A stretch of DNA of 23,283 nucleotides from Fimenecus sp963624605 (GCA_963624605.1 CAVFQD010000027.1:1-23283), one strand, 5' to 3'; shown: positions 13,819 through 21,978, numbered from the stretch's first letter. A program made the numbers and translations. The notes: generated by a model not told the origin, from the sequence alone.

Positions 13819-14903
13819 TTACCATTGAGCATTTGAGAAAAGAATACGAAAACGCCACGCCGCTCAAGGATGTCAGCGTAACCGTCAACAAGGGCGAGGT
13901 TATATCAATCATCGGTCCTTCGGGAACCGGCAAATCAACCTTTTTGCGCTGTATTAACCGCCTGGAGGAGCCCACCTCGGGCACCGTTCTGATTGACGGC
14001 GAGGACATAGGCTCCAAGGACTGTCAGCTGAATAAATTAAGACAAAAGATGGGAATGGTGTTCCAAAGCTTCAACCTTTACAATCATATGAATGTGGTTG
14101 AAAACATTATGTATGCGCCGATGAAGGTTTTGGGTCTGTCAAAGCAGGAAGCGTATGAACGGGCAATGAAGCTTTTAAGGACGATGGGCTTAGCTGAAAA
14201 AGAGCTGAACTACCCCGATGAGCTTTCCGGCGGACAGAAGCAGCGTGTAGCCATAGCAAGAACCTTGGCTATGGACCCCGAAATCATACTTTTCGACGAG
14301 CCCACCTCGGCGCTCGACCCCACAATGGTCGCTGAAGTGCTTTCGGTAATAAAAAGGCTTGCGCAGGAAGGTATGACAATGCTGATTGTTACCCACGAAA
14401 TGTGGCTTGCAAAAACCGTTTCGACAAGAATTTTTTATATGGATCAGGGTACAATTTACGAGGACGGAACTCCGGAGCAGATATTCAACAACCCTCAAAA
14501 GGAGCTTACACGCCGTTTTATAAACGGACTTGACGGCATTCACAAGACCTTTGTACGCAACAAGTTCGATTATCTCGGTATGATAAGTGAAATCAACGCC
14601 TTTGCCCTTAAAAAGCTGCTTACTCCGAAGCTTGTTCTTCATATCGAGTCGATAATGGAGGAAATTTACACTCAGGCTATTTATCCTGTTATCGATGACG
14701 ATACCGAATTGGATTTCAGCTTGGAATATTCGGAAAAGAAGGGCATCTGCGAAATACATTTCCGCTGGAAGGCTCCTCAGGTAAATCCTCTTTTGACCAT
14801 GGATGAAATTTCCCTGAAATTGGCTGAGCACGCCTCAAAAGCCCTCACCTATCAATACAGTGAGGACGGGTACAACGAAATTACGGCTGTTTTGGAAAAA
14901 TAA
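13815..14903 (+). CDS. Polar amino acid ABC transporter ATPase with C-terminal GHKL-like extension
   Basis: A 362-residue protein. Residues 1-240 are a complete GlnQ/HisP-type ATPase: Walker A GPSGTGKS (34-41), Q-loop FQSFN, signature LSGGQKQR, Walker B ILFDEPTSALDP and switch histidine in THE (192-195). Family members normally end near residue 245. The extra 115 or so residues look like a degenerate GHKL domain: VLHIESIMEEIYTQAIYP (274-291) resembles an N-box helix but has Gln for the ATP-binding Asn, and IHFRWKAPQVNPLL (314-327) sits where DNGxPFDP would be. The tail may sense something or regulate the transporter. The start ATG overlaps the permease stop by 4 bases (ATGA), with GGGAGG shortly upstream. 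A strong terminator follows. Confidence 0.9.
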   Translation: MITIEHLRKEYENATPLKDVSVTVNKGEVISIIGPSGTGKSTFLRCINRLEEPTSGTVLIDGEDIGSKDCQLNKLRQKMGMVFQSFNLYNHMNVVENIMYAPMKVLGLSKQEAYERAMKLLRTMGLAEKELNYPDELSGGQKQRVAIARTLAMDPEIILFDEPTSALDPTMVAEVLSVIKRLAQEGMTMLIVTHEMWLAKTVSTRIFYMDQGTIYEDGTPEQIFNNPQKELTRRFINGLDGIHKTFVRNKFDYLGMISEINAFALKKLLTPKLVLHIESIMEEIYTQAIYPVIDDDTELDFSLEYSEKKGICEIHFRWKAPQVNPLLTMDEISLKLAEHASKALTYQYSEDGYNEITAVLEK

Positions 14904-14932
14904 CCGCTGCCGATAATTATTGACACTTTCAC

Positions 14933-14968
14933 GGGGTTTGTCCCTTATCGGGGCAAGCCTCTTTTTTT
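14933..14968 (+). terminator. Rho-independent terminator of the amino acid ABC operon
   Basis: A 12-bp stem with several G-T pairs (14933-14944 with 14950-14961) and a 5-base loop is followed by seven Ts (14962-14968), 30 bases past the ATPase stop. Confidence 0.85.
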
Positions 14969-14969
14969 A

Positions 14970-14999
14970 TTGCGTTTATGCGTAGCTATGTGTTACAAT
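14970..14999 (+). promoter_or_regulatory. Probable promoter of the COG1228-type amidohydrolase
   Basis: TTGCGT (14970-14975) and TACAAT (14994-14999) are 18 bases apart with an extended -10 TG (TGTTACAAT). The -35 is a 4-of-6 match. It directly follows the upstream terminator. Confidence 0.5.
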
Positions 15000-15030
15000 T
15001 AAAGCATATTGATAACAACAGGTGAACGAT

Positions 15031-16311
15031 ATGAAAACAATTTTCAAAAACTGTACTTTACTTGACGGAACAAAGGATATGGTTGCGCGGGAAAATGTTG
15101 ATGTTGCAATCGAAAACGATAAAATTGTCGAAATCGGCAAAATCGAGCCGAGCGGCACGGACAGAGTGATTGATTTGAACGGAAAATACCTTATGCCGGG
15201 TCTTATCAACCTCCATGTTCATCTCCCCGCAGGCGGAAAGCCGCAGAAAAAGCCGCTTAAAGCGGACTTCCTTTCAAAGCTTGCGCTCTCCTCGGCGGTT
15301 ATGAGAAAATTCACGCTCAATTTGTGCCACGGCTACGCAATGCAGGGTCTTATGTCGGGCGTTACGACAATAAGAACGGTCGGCGGACTTGACGACATCG
15401 ACTCAAAGCTCCGCGACAAAATTAACGCAGGTCAGCTTGACGGTCCCCGTATTCTCGCCTCAAACTTTGCCATAGGCGTGCCGAACGGTCATATGGTCGG
15501 CTCCGTCGCAAGGGCGGCAAGCACCGTACAGGACGCAGTGAAAATGGTTGACGAGCTTATTGAAAAGAAGTCGGACCTTGTAAAGCTTATGATTACGGGC
15601 GGCGTTATGGACGCCAAGGTTAAGGGCGAGCCCGGAGTGCTTATGATGCAGGCGGATATGATTAAGGCGTGCTGCGACAGGGCGCACGAGCACGGCTTAA
15701 AGGTTGCCGCTCATGTTCAGAGCCCCGAGGGCGTAAGAACGGCTGTAAGCAACGGCGTTGACTCCATCGAACACGGCTCAACGCTTACACAGGCTGAAAT
15801 CGATACCTTCAAGGCGCACGACGCAGTTTTGGTGTGTACGCTTTCCCCCGCCCTGCCAATGGCTAAATTCGAGCGCGAAACACTCGGAATTACCGAGGTC
15901 GTTCAGTACAACTCAAATGTCGTTTTCAACAATATGATAAAGGGCGCAAAAACAGCTCTTGAAAACGGAATAAAGGTCGGTCTCGGCACCGATACGGGCT
16001 GTCCTTACACCACGCACTACAATATGTGGAGAGAACTGCATTACTTTGAAAAGAATGTCGGCGTAAGCCCCGAATTTGCGCTTTATACCGCAACGCTCAG
16101 AAACGCCGAAATTCTCGGGCTCTCGGATGTTACGGGAAGCATTGAAGAGGGCAAATGTGCCGATATACTCATTTCAAGCACAAATCCGCTTGACGATTTC
16201 AGAGCTCTTTCACAGCCCTATGCCGTTGTCGCAAGAGGTAAGGTGTTCTTAAATCCGCAAATTAAGAAATATCCGAAATGCGACGAGGAATTGGATAAGT
16301 ATTACGATTGA
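15031..16311 (+). CDS. Imidazolonepropionase/prolidase-like amidohydrolase (COG1228 type)
   Basis: A 426-residue metal-dependent hydrolase with the small beta-domain at the N-terminus and a TIM barrel. Metal ligands are visible in order: H62 and H64 (LINLHVHLP), Lys185 (LVKLMITGG, probable carbamylated bridging lysine), H228 (VAAHVQ), H248 (SIEHGS) and D321 (GTDTG). Characterised relatives include Xaa-Pro dipeptidases, imidazolonepropionase and carboxypeptidases, so a small amide or dipeptide is a likely substrate; specificity is not visible. There is no signal peptide. The ATG at 15031 is chosen because AGGTGA (15020-15025) is 5 bases upstream; the GTG at 15022 lies inside that site. It appears monocistronic between its own promoter and a strong hairpin. 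Confidence 0.87.
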   Translation: MKTIFKNCTLLDGTKDMVARENVDVAIENDKIVEIGKIEPSGTDRVIDLNGKYLMPGLINLHVHLPAGGKPQKKPLKADFLSKLALSSAVMRKFTLNLCHGYAMQGLMSGVTTIRTVGGLDDIDSKLRDKINAGQLDGPRILASNFAIGVPNGHMVGSVARAASTVQDAVKMVDELIEKKSDLVKLMITGGVMDAKVKGEPGVLMMQADMIKACCDRAHEHGLKVAAHVQSPEGVRTAVSNGVDSIEHGSTLTQAEIDTFKAHDAVLVCTLSPALPMAKFERETLGITEVVQYNSNVVFNNMIKGAKTALENGIKVGLGTDTGCPYTTHYNMWRELHYFEKNVGVSPEFALYTATLRNAEILGLSDVTGSIEEGKCADILISSTNPLDDFRALSQPYAVVARGKVFLNPQIKKYPKCDEELDKYYD

Positions 16312-16324
16312 TAATTATATACAC

Positions 16325-16361
16325 AAAGGGCAGCGGATACTGTTTTATCCGCTGCCCTTTT
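16325..16361. terminator. Bidirectional terminator between the amidohydrolase and the polymerase gene
   Basis: A perfect 14-bp stem (16325-16338 with 16347-16360) with an 8-base loop. The T-tract on the + strand is only four bases, and the minus side ends in TTTGTGT. It lies between convergent genes and can serve both. Confidence 0.75.
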
Positions 16362-16397
16362 ATGTATCTGAAATGTCAAATTGCGACAGCATTTATT

Positions 16398-17672
16398 TTA
16401 CCCTGTCATCCTCGTTTTCGGAAGAAGAATGCGGTCTGTTTTGCCTTCGGGTATTTTGGTGTCGCAAAAGAGCGTTGCTTCCCTGACGGTGTTTTTGCCG
16501 AATTTTTCATTTATTGAAATTACCGCCTTTTCGATTTTTTCACGGCGCATATGCTTTTCTATATCGAAGAACATATCAAGCTGAACGGCAACGTCGTATC
16601 TGTACAGGTCGATAGCTCTGACGCTTACGGCTCTTACCGGCAGTCTGCGGTCATATCTCTCACAAAAAAGTGAAAATGCAAGGTCTGCTATCTCTCTTGC
16701 GTTCTGCGTTATGAAATCCGTCTTTTTCCGGAACTGCACGGTTTTCAGGGCGTTATTTTTGATGGAAATCTGCACTGCGCCCGCCGAAAGCCCGTGCCGC
16801 CGCAGCTCATACGATACCTCATGGGAGAGGCTTAAAATCACCCTGTATACCTCTTCATTTTCCTTAATGTCCGAAACAAGTGTAATTCCCCTGCCTATGC
16901 TCTTTATCTCGGGTCGGCTGAAAAAATCCGAGACCTCGGAGTGCTCGTAGCCGTTGGCGCACTGCCAGAGAGCTTCGCCGTTTTTTCCGAAAATGGACAC
17001 AAGCGTATCGACCGATGTGTTTGCAATGTCGCCTATGGTATAAATTCCGTATTTTTGTAGCGTTTTGTATGTGCTCCTGCCGACCCACAGCATATCGCAG
17101 GCAGGCAAGCCCCATATTTTTCGCCTGAAATCGCTTTTTCTTATTACTGTTATGCCGTCTGGCTTTTTCATATCGCTACCGAGCTTTGCAAAGGTCTTAT
17201 TAAACGACACACCGACGGAAAGGGTTATCCCGAGCTCTTTTTTCACCCGCTCCTTTATGCGGTAGGCAATCTCCATGTCGGAGCCGAAAAGCTTGTCGCT
17301 TGCGGTGACATCAAGCCAACATTCATCCATACCGAACGGCTCAATCATATCCGTGTAATCGTAATAAATCCGTCTTGCCGCTTTACCGTATTTTACATAC
17401 TCGTCAAAATGAGGCTCGAGAACTATCAGCTCACGGCATTTGTTTTTCGCCTGCCAGACAACATCGCCCGTTTTTACGCCGAAGTGCTTGGCGCACTCGC
17501 TTTTTGCAAGCACTATGCCGTGTCTGTCCTCCGACCTGCCGCACACCGCAACGGGCTTTCCCTTTAATTCGGGATTTAGAGCTGTCTCCACCGAGGCATA
17601 GAAATTGTTCAAATCGCAATGCAAAATTGACCGTTCCGTAAAACCGTCCCCTTTTATAATCTCAGTGAGCAT
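16398..17672 (-). CDS. dinB: Y-family translesion DNA polymerase (DNA polymerase IV type)
   Basis: A 424-residue error-prone polymerase. The catalytic carboxylates are D20 (HCDLNNFYASVE) and D116-E117 (MDECWLDVT); SVGVSFNKTFAKLGSDMKKP matches the palm region, and the HhH and little-finger parts follow. It copies damaged templates, normally recruited by the sliding clamp; no obvious QxxLF clamp motif stands out at the C-terminus, which ends in a basic tail. A LexA box lies directly upstream, so SOS control is very likely. The first ATG after an in-frame stop is at 17670-17672, but no ribosome binding site precedes it, and the -10 of the apparent promoter abuts it, so the true translation start is unclear. 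The homology begins at about residue 15 (SILHCD). Confidence 0.88.
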   Translation of the reverse strand: MLTEIIKGDGFTERSILHCDLNNFYASVETALNPELKGKPVAVCGRSEDRHGIVLAKSECAKHFGVKTGDVVWQAKNKCRELIVLEPHFDEYVKYGKAARRIYYDYTDMIEPFGMDECWLDVTASDKLFGSDMEIAYRIKERVKKELGITLSVGVSFNKTFAKLGSDMKKPDGITVIRKSDFRRKIWGLPACDMLWVGRSTYKTLQKYGIYTIGDIANTSVDTLVSIFGKNGEALWQCANGYEHSEVSDFFSRPEIKSIGRGITLVSDIKENEEVYRVILSLSHEVSYELRRHGLSAGAVQISIKNNALKTVQFRKKTDFITQNAREIADLAFSLFCERYDRRLPVRAVSVRAIDLYRYDVAVQLDMFFDIEKHMRREKIEKAVISINEKFGKNTVREATLFCDTKIPEGKTDRILLPKTRMTG

Positions 17673-17701
17673 ATTTTAACAGAACATTTGTTCGATGTCA
17701 A
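17673..17701 (-). promoter_or_regulatory. Consensus promoter of the Y-family polymerase gene
   Basis: On the minus strand a perfect TTGACA (complement of 17696-17701) and TAAAAT (complement of 17673-17678) are 17 bases apart, with an extended -10 TG. The -10 touches the annotated ATG. The LexA box fills the spacer. Confidence 0.75.
17681..17694. promoter_or_regulatory. LexA (DinR) SOS box
   Basis: On the minus strand CGAACAAATGTTCT matches 13 of 14 positions of the Bacillus-type consensus CGAACRNRYGTTYC; the palindromic core GAAC-ATTT-GTTC is at 17682-17693. It sits between the -35 and -10, so LexA binding would block RNA polymerase. Confidence 0.88.
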
Positions 17702-17705
17702 GGCA

Positions 17706-17745
17706 TAAAATACGGCAATGTACATTTATCGGTACACTGCCTGTA
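17706..17745 (-). terminator. Terminator after the apt-like gene
   Basis: An imperfect inverted repeat (17710-17723 with 17732-17745, one bulge and one mismatch) has an 8-base loop. On the minus strand it is followed by TTTTATG; on the + strand a longer T-run follows. It lies 21 bases past the apt-like stop and insulates the polymerase gene from the liv operon. Confidence 0.7.
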
Positions 17746-17766
17746 TTTTTTTGCTTTTTACAGCGA

Positions 17767-18318
17767 TTATTTTATTGTTCCGTCGGAATTGAACAGCGGA
17801 AGGGGCTCAAGGAAGATAATGTCATCTCTGTCCGCAGCGTCTCCCTCTGCAAGGATAGCCATTTTGCCGACAACGTTTCCGCCCGCCTGCTCAACAAGGT
17901 TTTCGACCGCAGAAATCGAGCCGCCGGTTGAAATAACATCGTCAAGGATAAGTATTCTCTTGCCCTTCATCTTAGCGGCGTCCGCTCCGTCCATATAGAG
18001 CTTCTGCTCGCCCTCGGTTGTTATCGACTTGTCAACAGTCTCAAAAACGCCGTTCATATAAGCCTTTTTCTTTTTACGGACAAGGAAGTATTCGTTTCTT
18101 CCCGACTGTCTTGCCATTTCGTGGATAAGCGGAATAGCCTTTGCCTCGGGTGCGACCATATAATCGAACTCGGGAGCCCTTTTAAGCAGCTCGCTCGCAC
18201 ATGCGCAGGTAAGCTCTACATCGCCGAAAATGACAAATGCCGCAATTGTGAGATCGTCGCTGATTTTGCACAGGGGTAAATCTCTTTTTACTCCTGCAAC
18301 GGTAATCGGATAAACCAT
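17767..18318 (-). CDS. Adenine phosphoribosyltransferase-like PRTase
   Basis: A 183-residue type I phosphoribosyltransferase. The PRPP-binding loop is RILILDDVISTGGS (121-134), and EAKAIPLIHEMARQSGRNEY (58-77) matches the substrate-side region of the Apt group. Such enzymes salvage a purine base using PRPP; whether the base is adenine is not certain, as this clostridial subgroup is only annotated by similarity. No signal peptide or extra domain is present. It begins 32 bases after livF on the same strand with no terminator between, so it is probably the last gene of the liv operon. The ribosome binding site is weak (AGAGTG), suggesting lower expression or an unseen promoter in the AT-rich gap. 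Confidence 0.8.
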   Translation of the reverse strand: MVYPITVAGVKRDLPLCKISDDLTIAAFVIFGDVELTCACASELLKRAPEFDYMVAPEAKAIPLIHEMARQSGRNEYFLVRKKKKAYMNGVFETVDKSITTEGEQKLYMDGADAAKMKGKRILILDDVISTGGSISAVENLVEQAGGNVVGKMAILAEGDAADRDDIIFLEPLPLFNSDGTIK

Positions 18319-18350
18319 ATTATCACTCTTTCATTATGAATATATATAAA

Positions 18351-19061
18351 TTAACCGCCGAGATACGCCTTCTTGACTTCCTCGCTCTGAAGAAGCTCCT
18401 CGCCGGTGCCGGAAAGCACTATTTTACCGTTTTCAAGGACATATGCCCTATCCGATATAGCAAGCGATTTACCTGCGTTCTGTTCAACGAGAAGAACGGT
18501 TGTGCCCTCCCTGTTGAGTTCCTTTATAATTGTGAAAACCTCGTCTACAAGCAACGGGGAAAGTCCCATTGACGGCTCGTCAAGCATAAGAAGCTTGGGA
18601 CGGCTCATAAGTGCTCTTCCCATTGCGAGCATCTGCTGCTCGCCGCCCGAAAGAGTTCCGGCAATCTGCTTTTTGCGTTCCTTAAGCCTCGGAAAACGCT
18701 CGTATATTCTTTCAATGTCTTCCTTTGCCGCCTTTTTGTCCTTCCTGATATATGAACCCATAAGGAGATTTTGATAAACCGAAAGCTCCTGGAAAACGCG
18801 TCTGCCTTCGGGAACCTGCGACATACCGAGCGATACTATCTTGTGGCAGGGCATATGGGTCGTTTCCTTGCCGTCAAAGGTTACCGTTCCCGCCTTTGAC
18901 GGGATAAGACCGATAACCGACTGCATCGTTGTGGTCTTGCCTGCGCCGTTTGCGCCGATAAGAGTTACTATCTCGCCCTCGTTTACCTCAAAGTCGATTC
19001 CTTTAAGAGCCTGAATTACGCCATAATACACTTCAAGACCTTTTACTTCAAGCAATGCCAT
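18351..19061 (-). CDS. livF: Branched-chain amino acid ABC transporter ATPase LivF
   Basis: A 236-residue ATPase, the usual LivF length. Walker A is GANGAGKTT, the signature LSGGEQQMLAMGRAL, Walker B LLMLDEPSMGLSPLL, and the switch region VEQNAG replaces the histidine-containing loop as is typical for LivF. With LivG it powers import through LivHM. The ATG is preceded by AGGAGG, which also encodes the last two glycines of LivG; the genes are 3 bases apart, so translation is coupled. Specificity among branched-chain or other hydrophobic amino acids depends on the LivJ-like protein and is not determined. Confidence 0.93.
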   Translation of the reverse strand: MALLEVKGLEVYYGVIQALKGIDFEVNEGEIVTLIGANGAGKTTTMQSVIGLIPSKAGTVTFDGKETTHMPCHKIVSLGMSQVPEGRRVFQELSVYQNLLMGSYIRKDKKAAKEDIERIYERFPRLKERKKQIAGTLSGGEQQMLAMGRALMSRPKLLMLDEPSMGLSPLLVDEVFTIIKELNREGTTVLLVEQNAGKSLAISDRAYVLENGKIVLSGTGEELLQSEEVKKAYLGG

Positions 19062-19064
19062 AAT

Positions 19065-19835
19065 TTAACCTCCTATATACGCCTTGATAACTTCGGGGTC
19101 GCTCAACGCCGTTTTGGTCTCGCCCTGTGCAAGGACGGTGCCGAAGTTAAGAACGGTTATTTCGTCGCAAAGACCCGAAACGAATTTCATATCGTGCTCA
19201 ATAAGAAGTATCGTAAGGTCAAATTCATCGCGGATATATTTTACAATATCGACAAGCTCCTTAGTCTCGTTCGGGTTCATACCTGCGGCAGGCTCATCGA
19301 GAAGCAAAAGCTTCGGATTTGTAGCCAAGGCTCTTGCGATTTCAAGCTTTCTCTGCTTACCGTAAGGCAGGTTACAGGAGAGGTTGTTTCTCTCCTCAAG
19401 GAGTCCGAACATCTTGAGTATCTCCTTTGCCCTCTCTCTCATTCTGACCTCTGAGTCAAAATGGCCGGGCAGACGAAGCATACTTACAAACGGATTACAC
19501 TTGAATTCCGGCTGATTGTGAAGTCCGACCATTACATTGCGGACAACACTCATATTGTTGAAAAGCCGGATATTCTGAAAGGTTCTTGCGATACCCTTGT
19601 GGTTTATCTGCTCCTGTGTCTTTCCCTTGAGCTCTTCTCCGTCAAGGAAGAAGGTACCCGTCGTCGGTTGATAAACGCCCGTAAGCATATTAAACACGGT
19701 CGTCTTACCTGCTCCGTTGGGTCCTACAAGACCGTAAAGCTGCTGCTTTTTTATTTCAATGTCAAGTCCCTGAACCGCTTTAAGTCCGCCGAAAGATATA
19801 CCGAGATTTTCGGTTTTAAGCATAATATCTGACAT
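19065..19835 (-). CDS. livG: Branched-chain amino acid ABC transporter ATPase LivG
   Basis: A 256-residue ATPase with Walker A GPNGAGKTT, the LivG-typical FQNIRLFNNMSVVRNVMVG segment, signature LPYGKQRKLEIARAL, Walker B LLLLDEPAAGMNP and switch LIEHDMKFV. It pairs with LivF to drive import. The ATG at 19833-19835 has GGAGG 9 bases upstream and lies one base after the livM stop; a longer in-frame start 66 bases upstream would add a basic tail overlapping livM and is rejected. Confidence 0.93.
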   Translation of the reverse strand: MSDIMLKTENLGISFGGLKAVQGLDIEIKKQQLYGLVGPNGAGKTTVFNMLTGVYQPTTGTFFLDGEELKGKTQEQINHKGIARTFQNIRLFNNMSVVRNVMVGLHNQPEFKCNPFVSMLRLPGHFDSEVRMRERAKEILKMFGLLEERNNLSCNLPYGKQRKLEIARALATNPKLLLLDEPAAGMNPNETKELVDIVKYIRDEFDLTILLIEHDMKFVSGLCDEITVLNFGTVLAQGETKTALSDPEVIKAYIGG

Positions 19836-19836
19836 A

Positions 19837-20991
19837 TTATTTATCCTCCTTCGTCGGTTTGTCGGGGTCTCGTAGCTCTCCGTCCTGCGTTTTGACATCA
19901 ACGGAAAGAATCTCGTCCATATTGATTTTTGATTCTATTCTGTTCCATGCGACATCATCATCGACAACTGTTGACTCTTTCTTCTTGAAGAGCTTCGCCG
20001 AAAACACCTTGAAATTGAATTTATCCTTAATAGGCTTGAGTGCGGGTGCGTTGTTGAAGATAATAACAACGATAAGGATAAGAGCATAAACCAAAAGTCT
20101 TACCGCCGCAAGATCGCCCGACAGGTTGTTCTGAAGCAGGAAATTGATATAGGTGATGAGCGTAGCAGCAATAATCGAGCCGCTTATCGAACCGATACCG
20201 CCGATAACTACCATAACAAGAATTTCGATTGAATAGTTGTAATCGAAAGCCGAATAGAGAATGGGCGTGTAGTAATGTCCGTAGATAACGCCCGCAACGC
20301 CTGCGAAGAACGCGGAAATCACGAATACAAAAAGCTTATAAAATGTAACATTGATGCCCATCGCCTTTGCCGCAATCTCATTATCACGGATAGCGGTAAT
20401 TGCTCTGCCGTGCTTTGAACGGATAAGGTTCTGGATAAGAAAAAGAACGACAAGAACAAGTATAAACGCAGATATATAAAGCGTCGAGGACTGAATTTTG
20501 ATTGTATCGGTTTTAAGACCCATCGCGCCGCCGAACACACTTAGGTTTTTGAAAATGTTTCTTACAATTTCACCGAAAGCCAGCGTTACAATAGCAAGGT
20601 AGTCACCTTTAAGCCTCAAGGCGGGCAAGCCGATTACAAAGCCGAAAACAGCCGCCAAAAGTCCGCCGACAACAAGTGAAATGAGGAAGCACACAAAGGT
20701 GTTGTCGATATAGTTGTGAATGAATATCGAAAAATACGAGCCGAGGTATGCTCCTACGCACATAAAGCCTGCATGTCCCAAGGAAAGCTCACCGAGGAAG
20801 CCTACCACAAGGTTAAGCGAAACGGCAAGGATAATGCTGTATGCGATTTTCGGAAGAAGATTTACCGCCGAACGGCTCAATGCGCCGGTCGAGCTTAAAA
20901 TAACCATAAGCACGAGGAAAACCGCAACGCCGATATAGTTGAAGCAGTATTTAAGCTTGAAGGTTTTCTTTACATTTGAAGCAAATCCCAT
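19837..20991 (-). CDS. livM: Branched-chain amino acid ABC transporter permease LivM, with long acidic tail
   Basis: A 384-residue membrane permease. The LivM signatures are GELSLGHAGFMCVGAYLG and LRLKGDYLAIVTLAFGEIVR near the middle, and GGIGSISGSIIAA near residue 265. After the last helix (about residue 320) comes a roughly 60-residue cytosolic extension, first basic then strongly acidic (ending DPDKPTKEDK), longer than in standard LivM. The start ATG lies one base after the livH stop with GGGAGAAGG upstream. It forms the translocation path with LivH. Confidence 0.92.
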   Translation of the reverse strand: MGFASNVKKTFKLKYCFNYIGVAVFLVLMVILSSTGALSRSAVNLLPKIAYSIILAVSLNLVVGFLGELSLGHAGFMCVGAYLGSYFSIFIHNYIDNTFVCFLISLVVGGLLAAVFGFVIGLPALRLKGDYLAIVTLAFGEIVRNIFKNLSVFGGAMGLKTDTIKIQSSTLYISAFILVLVVLFLIQNLIRSKHGRAITAIRDNEIAAKAMGINVTFYKLFVFVISAFFAGVAGVIYGHYYTPILYSAFDYNYSIEILVMVVIGGIGSISGSIIAATLITYINFLLQNNLSGDLAAVRLLVYALILIVVIIFNNAPALKPIKDKFNFKVFSAKLFKKKESTVVDDDVAWNRIESKINMDEILSVDVKTQDGELRDPDKPTKEDK

Positions 20992-20992
20992 A

Positions 20993-21865
20993 TTATACCT
21001 TCTCCCTTCTGCGTTTTCCGAGCAAGCCTACGGGCTTGACAAGCAAAATCAAGATAAGCAGGCAAAACTCGATAGCCGTGGTATACGCCTCGACTGTCGG
21101 ATTGTTTTTGCATATCTGTTCAATCATTCCGAGCAGGATACCGCCGAGCATAGCGCCGGGAATAGAACCGATACCGCCGATAACCGCAGCAGTAAAGGCT
21201 TTAATGCCGGGCATTGCGCCCAGGGTCGGTGTAACAGACGGAATACGGATAACATAGAAAAGGCTTGCGAAAGCAGCCAATGCCGAACCGATTGCAAAGG
21301 TCAGCATAATTATCTTGTCAACATTAACGCCCATAAGACGAGCCGCACCGCTGTCCTCAGAGACTGCGACCATTGCTCTGCCCGTTTTTGTCTTCTTAAT
21401 AAAGATTGTAAGACCTACCATAATTATTGCGCCGACAACGAGAGTCAAAATTGTACCCACGCTGATTTCAGAGCCGAGAATGTGCACGGTGCTGAAATTT
21501 GCAACGGTAAATGTTATTGATGTCGAGCCGAAAACCAACTGTGCAATGCCCTGAAGGAGGTTGCTGACGCCGATGGCGGTAATAAGAACCGCAAGGGGTG
21601 AAGCTCCTCTGAGGGGCTTATATGCAAATTTTTCAATAACAATACCGGTCAGTGTGCATACGACAATCGCAACCGCAACCGCAATAAACGGATTTGTATT
21701 GAGCGCCATTGTTGAATAGATAGCATAAGCGCCGACCATTATGACGTCGCCGTGTGCAAAGTTCAACATTTTGGCAATGCCGTAAACCATAGTATATCCG
21801 AGCGCAATAAGTGCGTAAACCGCACCCAGACTGAGCCCGTCCAACAATATACTCATATAATTCAC
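20993..21865 (-). CDS. livH: Branched-chain amino acid ABC transporter permease LivH
   Basis: A 290-residue membrane permease with the LivH start region LSLGAVYALIALGYTMVYGI and NFAHGDVIMVGAY, and GGIGSIPGAMLGG near residue 235. It partners LivM. The start is GTG 21863-21865, with GGAAAGG (complement of 21870-21876) upstream; an ATG three codons later (21854-21856) is possible but further from the site. It follows livJ after a 184-base gap containing two hairpins, which probably set the ratio of binding protein to permease. Confidence 0.92.
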   Translation of the reverse strand: MNYMSILLDGLSLGAVYALIALGYTMVYGIAKMLNFAHGDVIMVGAYAIYSTMALNTNPFIAVAVAIVVCTLTGIVIEKFAYKPLRGASPLAVLITAIGVSNLLQGIAQLVFGSTSITFTVANFSTVHILGSEISVGTILTLVVGAIIMVGLTIFIKKTKTGRAMVAVSEDSGAARLMGVNVDKIIMLTFAIGSALAAFASLFYVIRIPSVTPTLGAMPGIKAFTAAVIGGIGSIPGAMLGGILLGMIEQICKNNPTVEAYTTAIEFCLLILILLVKPVGLLGKRRREKV

Positions 21866-21945
21866 ATAGCCTTTCCGCTACAAGGTATATCACTTGCCCG
21901 AGTGTAGCCGTCAAGGGCATGATGCTTGCGGTAAATCCGCATATG

Positions 21946-21962
21946 AGCCGCTTTCGGCGGCT
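21946..21962. repeat. Short stable hairpin in the livJ-livH gap
   Basis: AGCCGC-tttcg-GCGGCT is a perfect 6-bp inverted repeat. On the transcript (minus) strand the loop reads CGAAA. There is no T-run, so it is likely an RNA-stability or processing element rather than a full terminator. Confidence 0.5.
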
Positions 21963-21978
21963 GTCCTGAAAATTGCCG

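Noticed and set aside
14190..14831. A 213-codon open frame on the minus strand opposite the ABC ATPase
   Set aside because: It lies wholly antisense to a clear ATPase gene, has no recognisable domain, and is explained by codon composition of the real gene.
19836..19901. A 22-residue basic N-terminal extension of LivG
   Set aside because: It overlaps livM in another frame; the downstream ATG has a GGAGG site and matches LivG family starts.
20939..21520. A 193-codon + strand frame across livM and livH
   Set aside because: Antisense to two conserved permease genes; low-complexity Cys/His/Asn-rich translation typical of a shadow frame.
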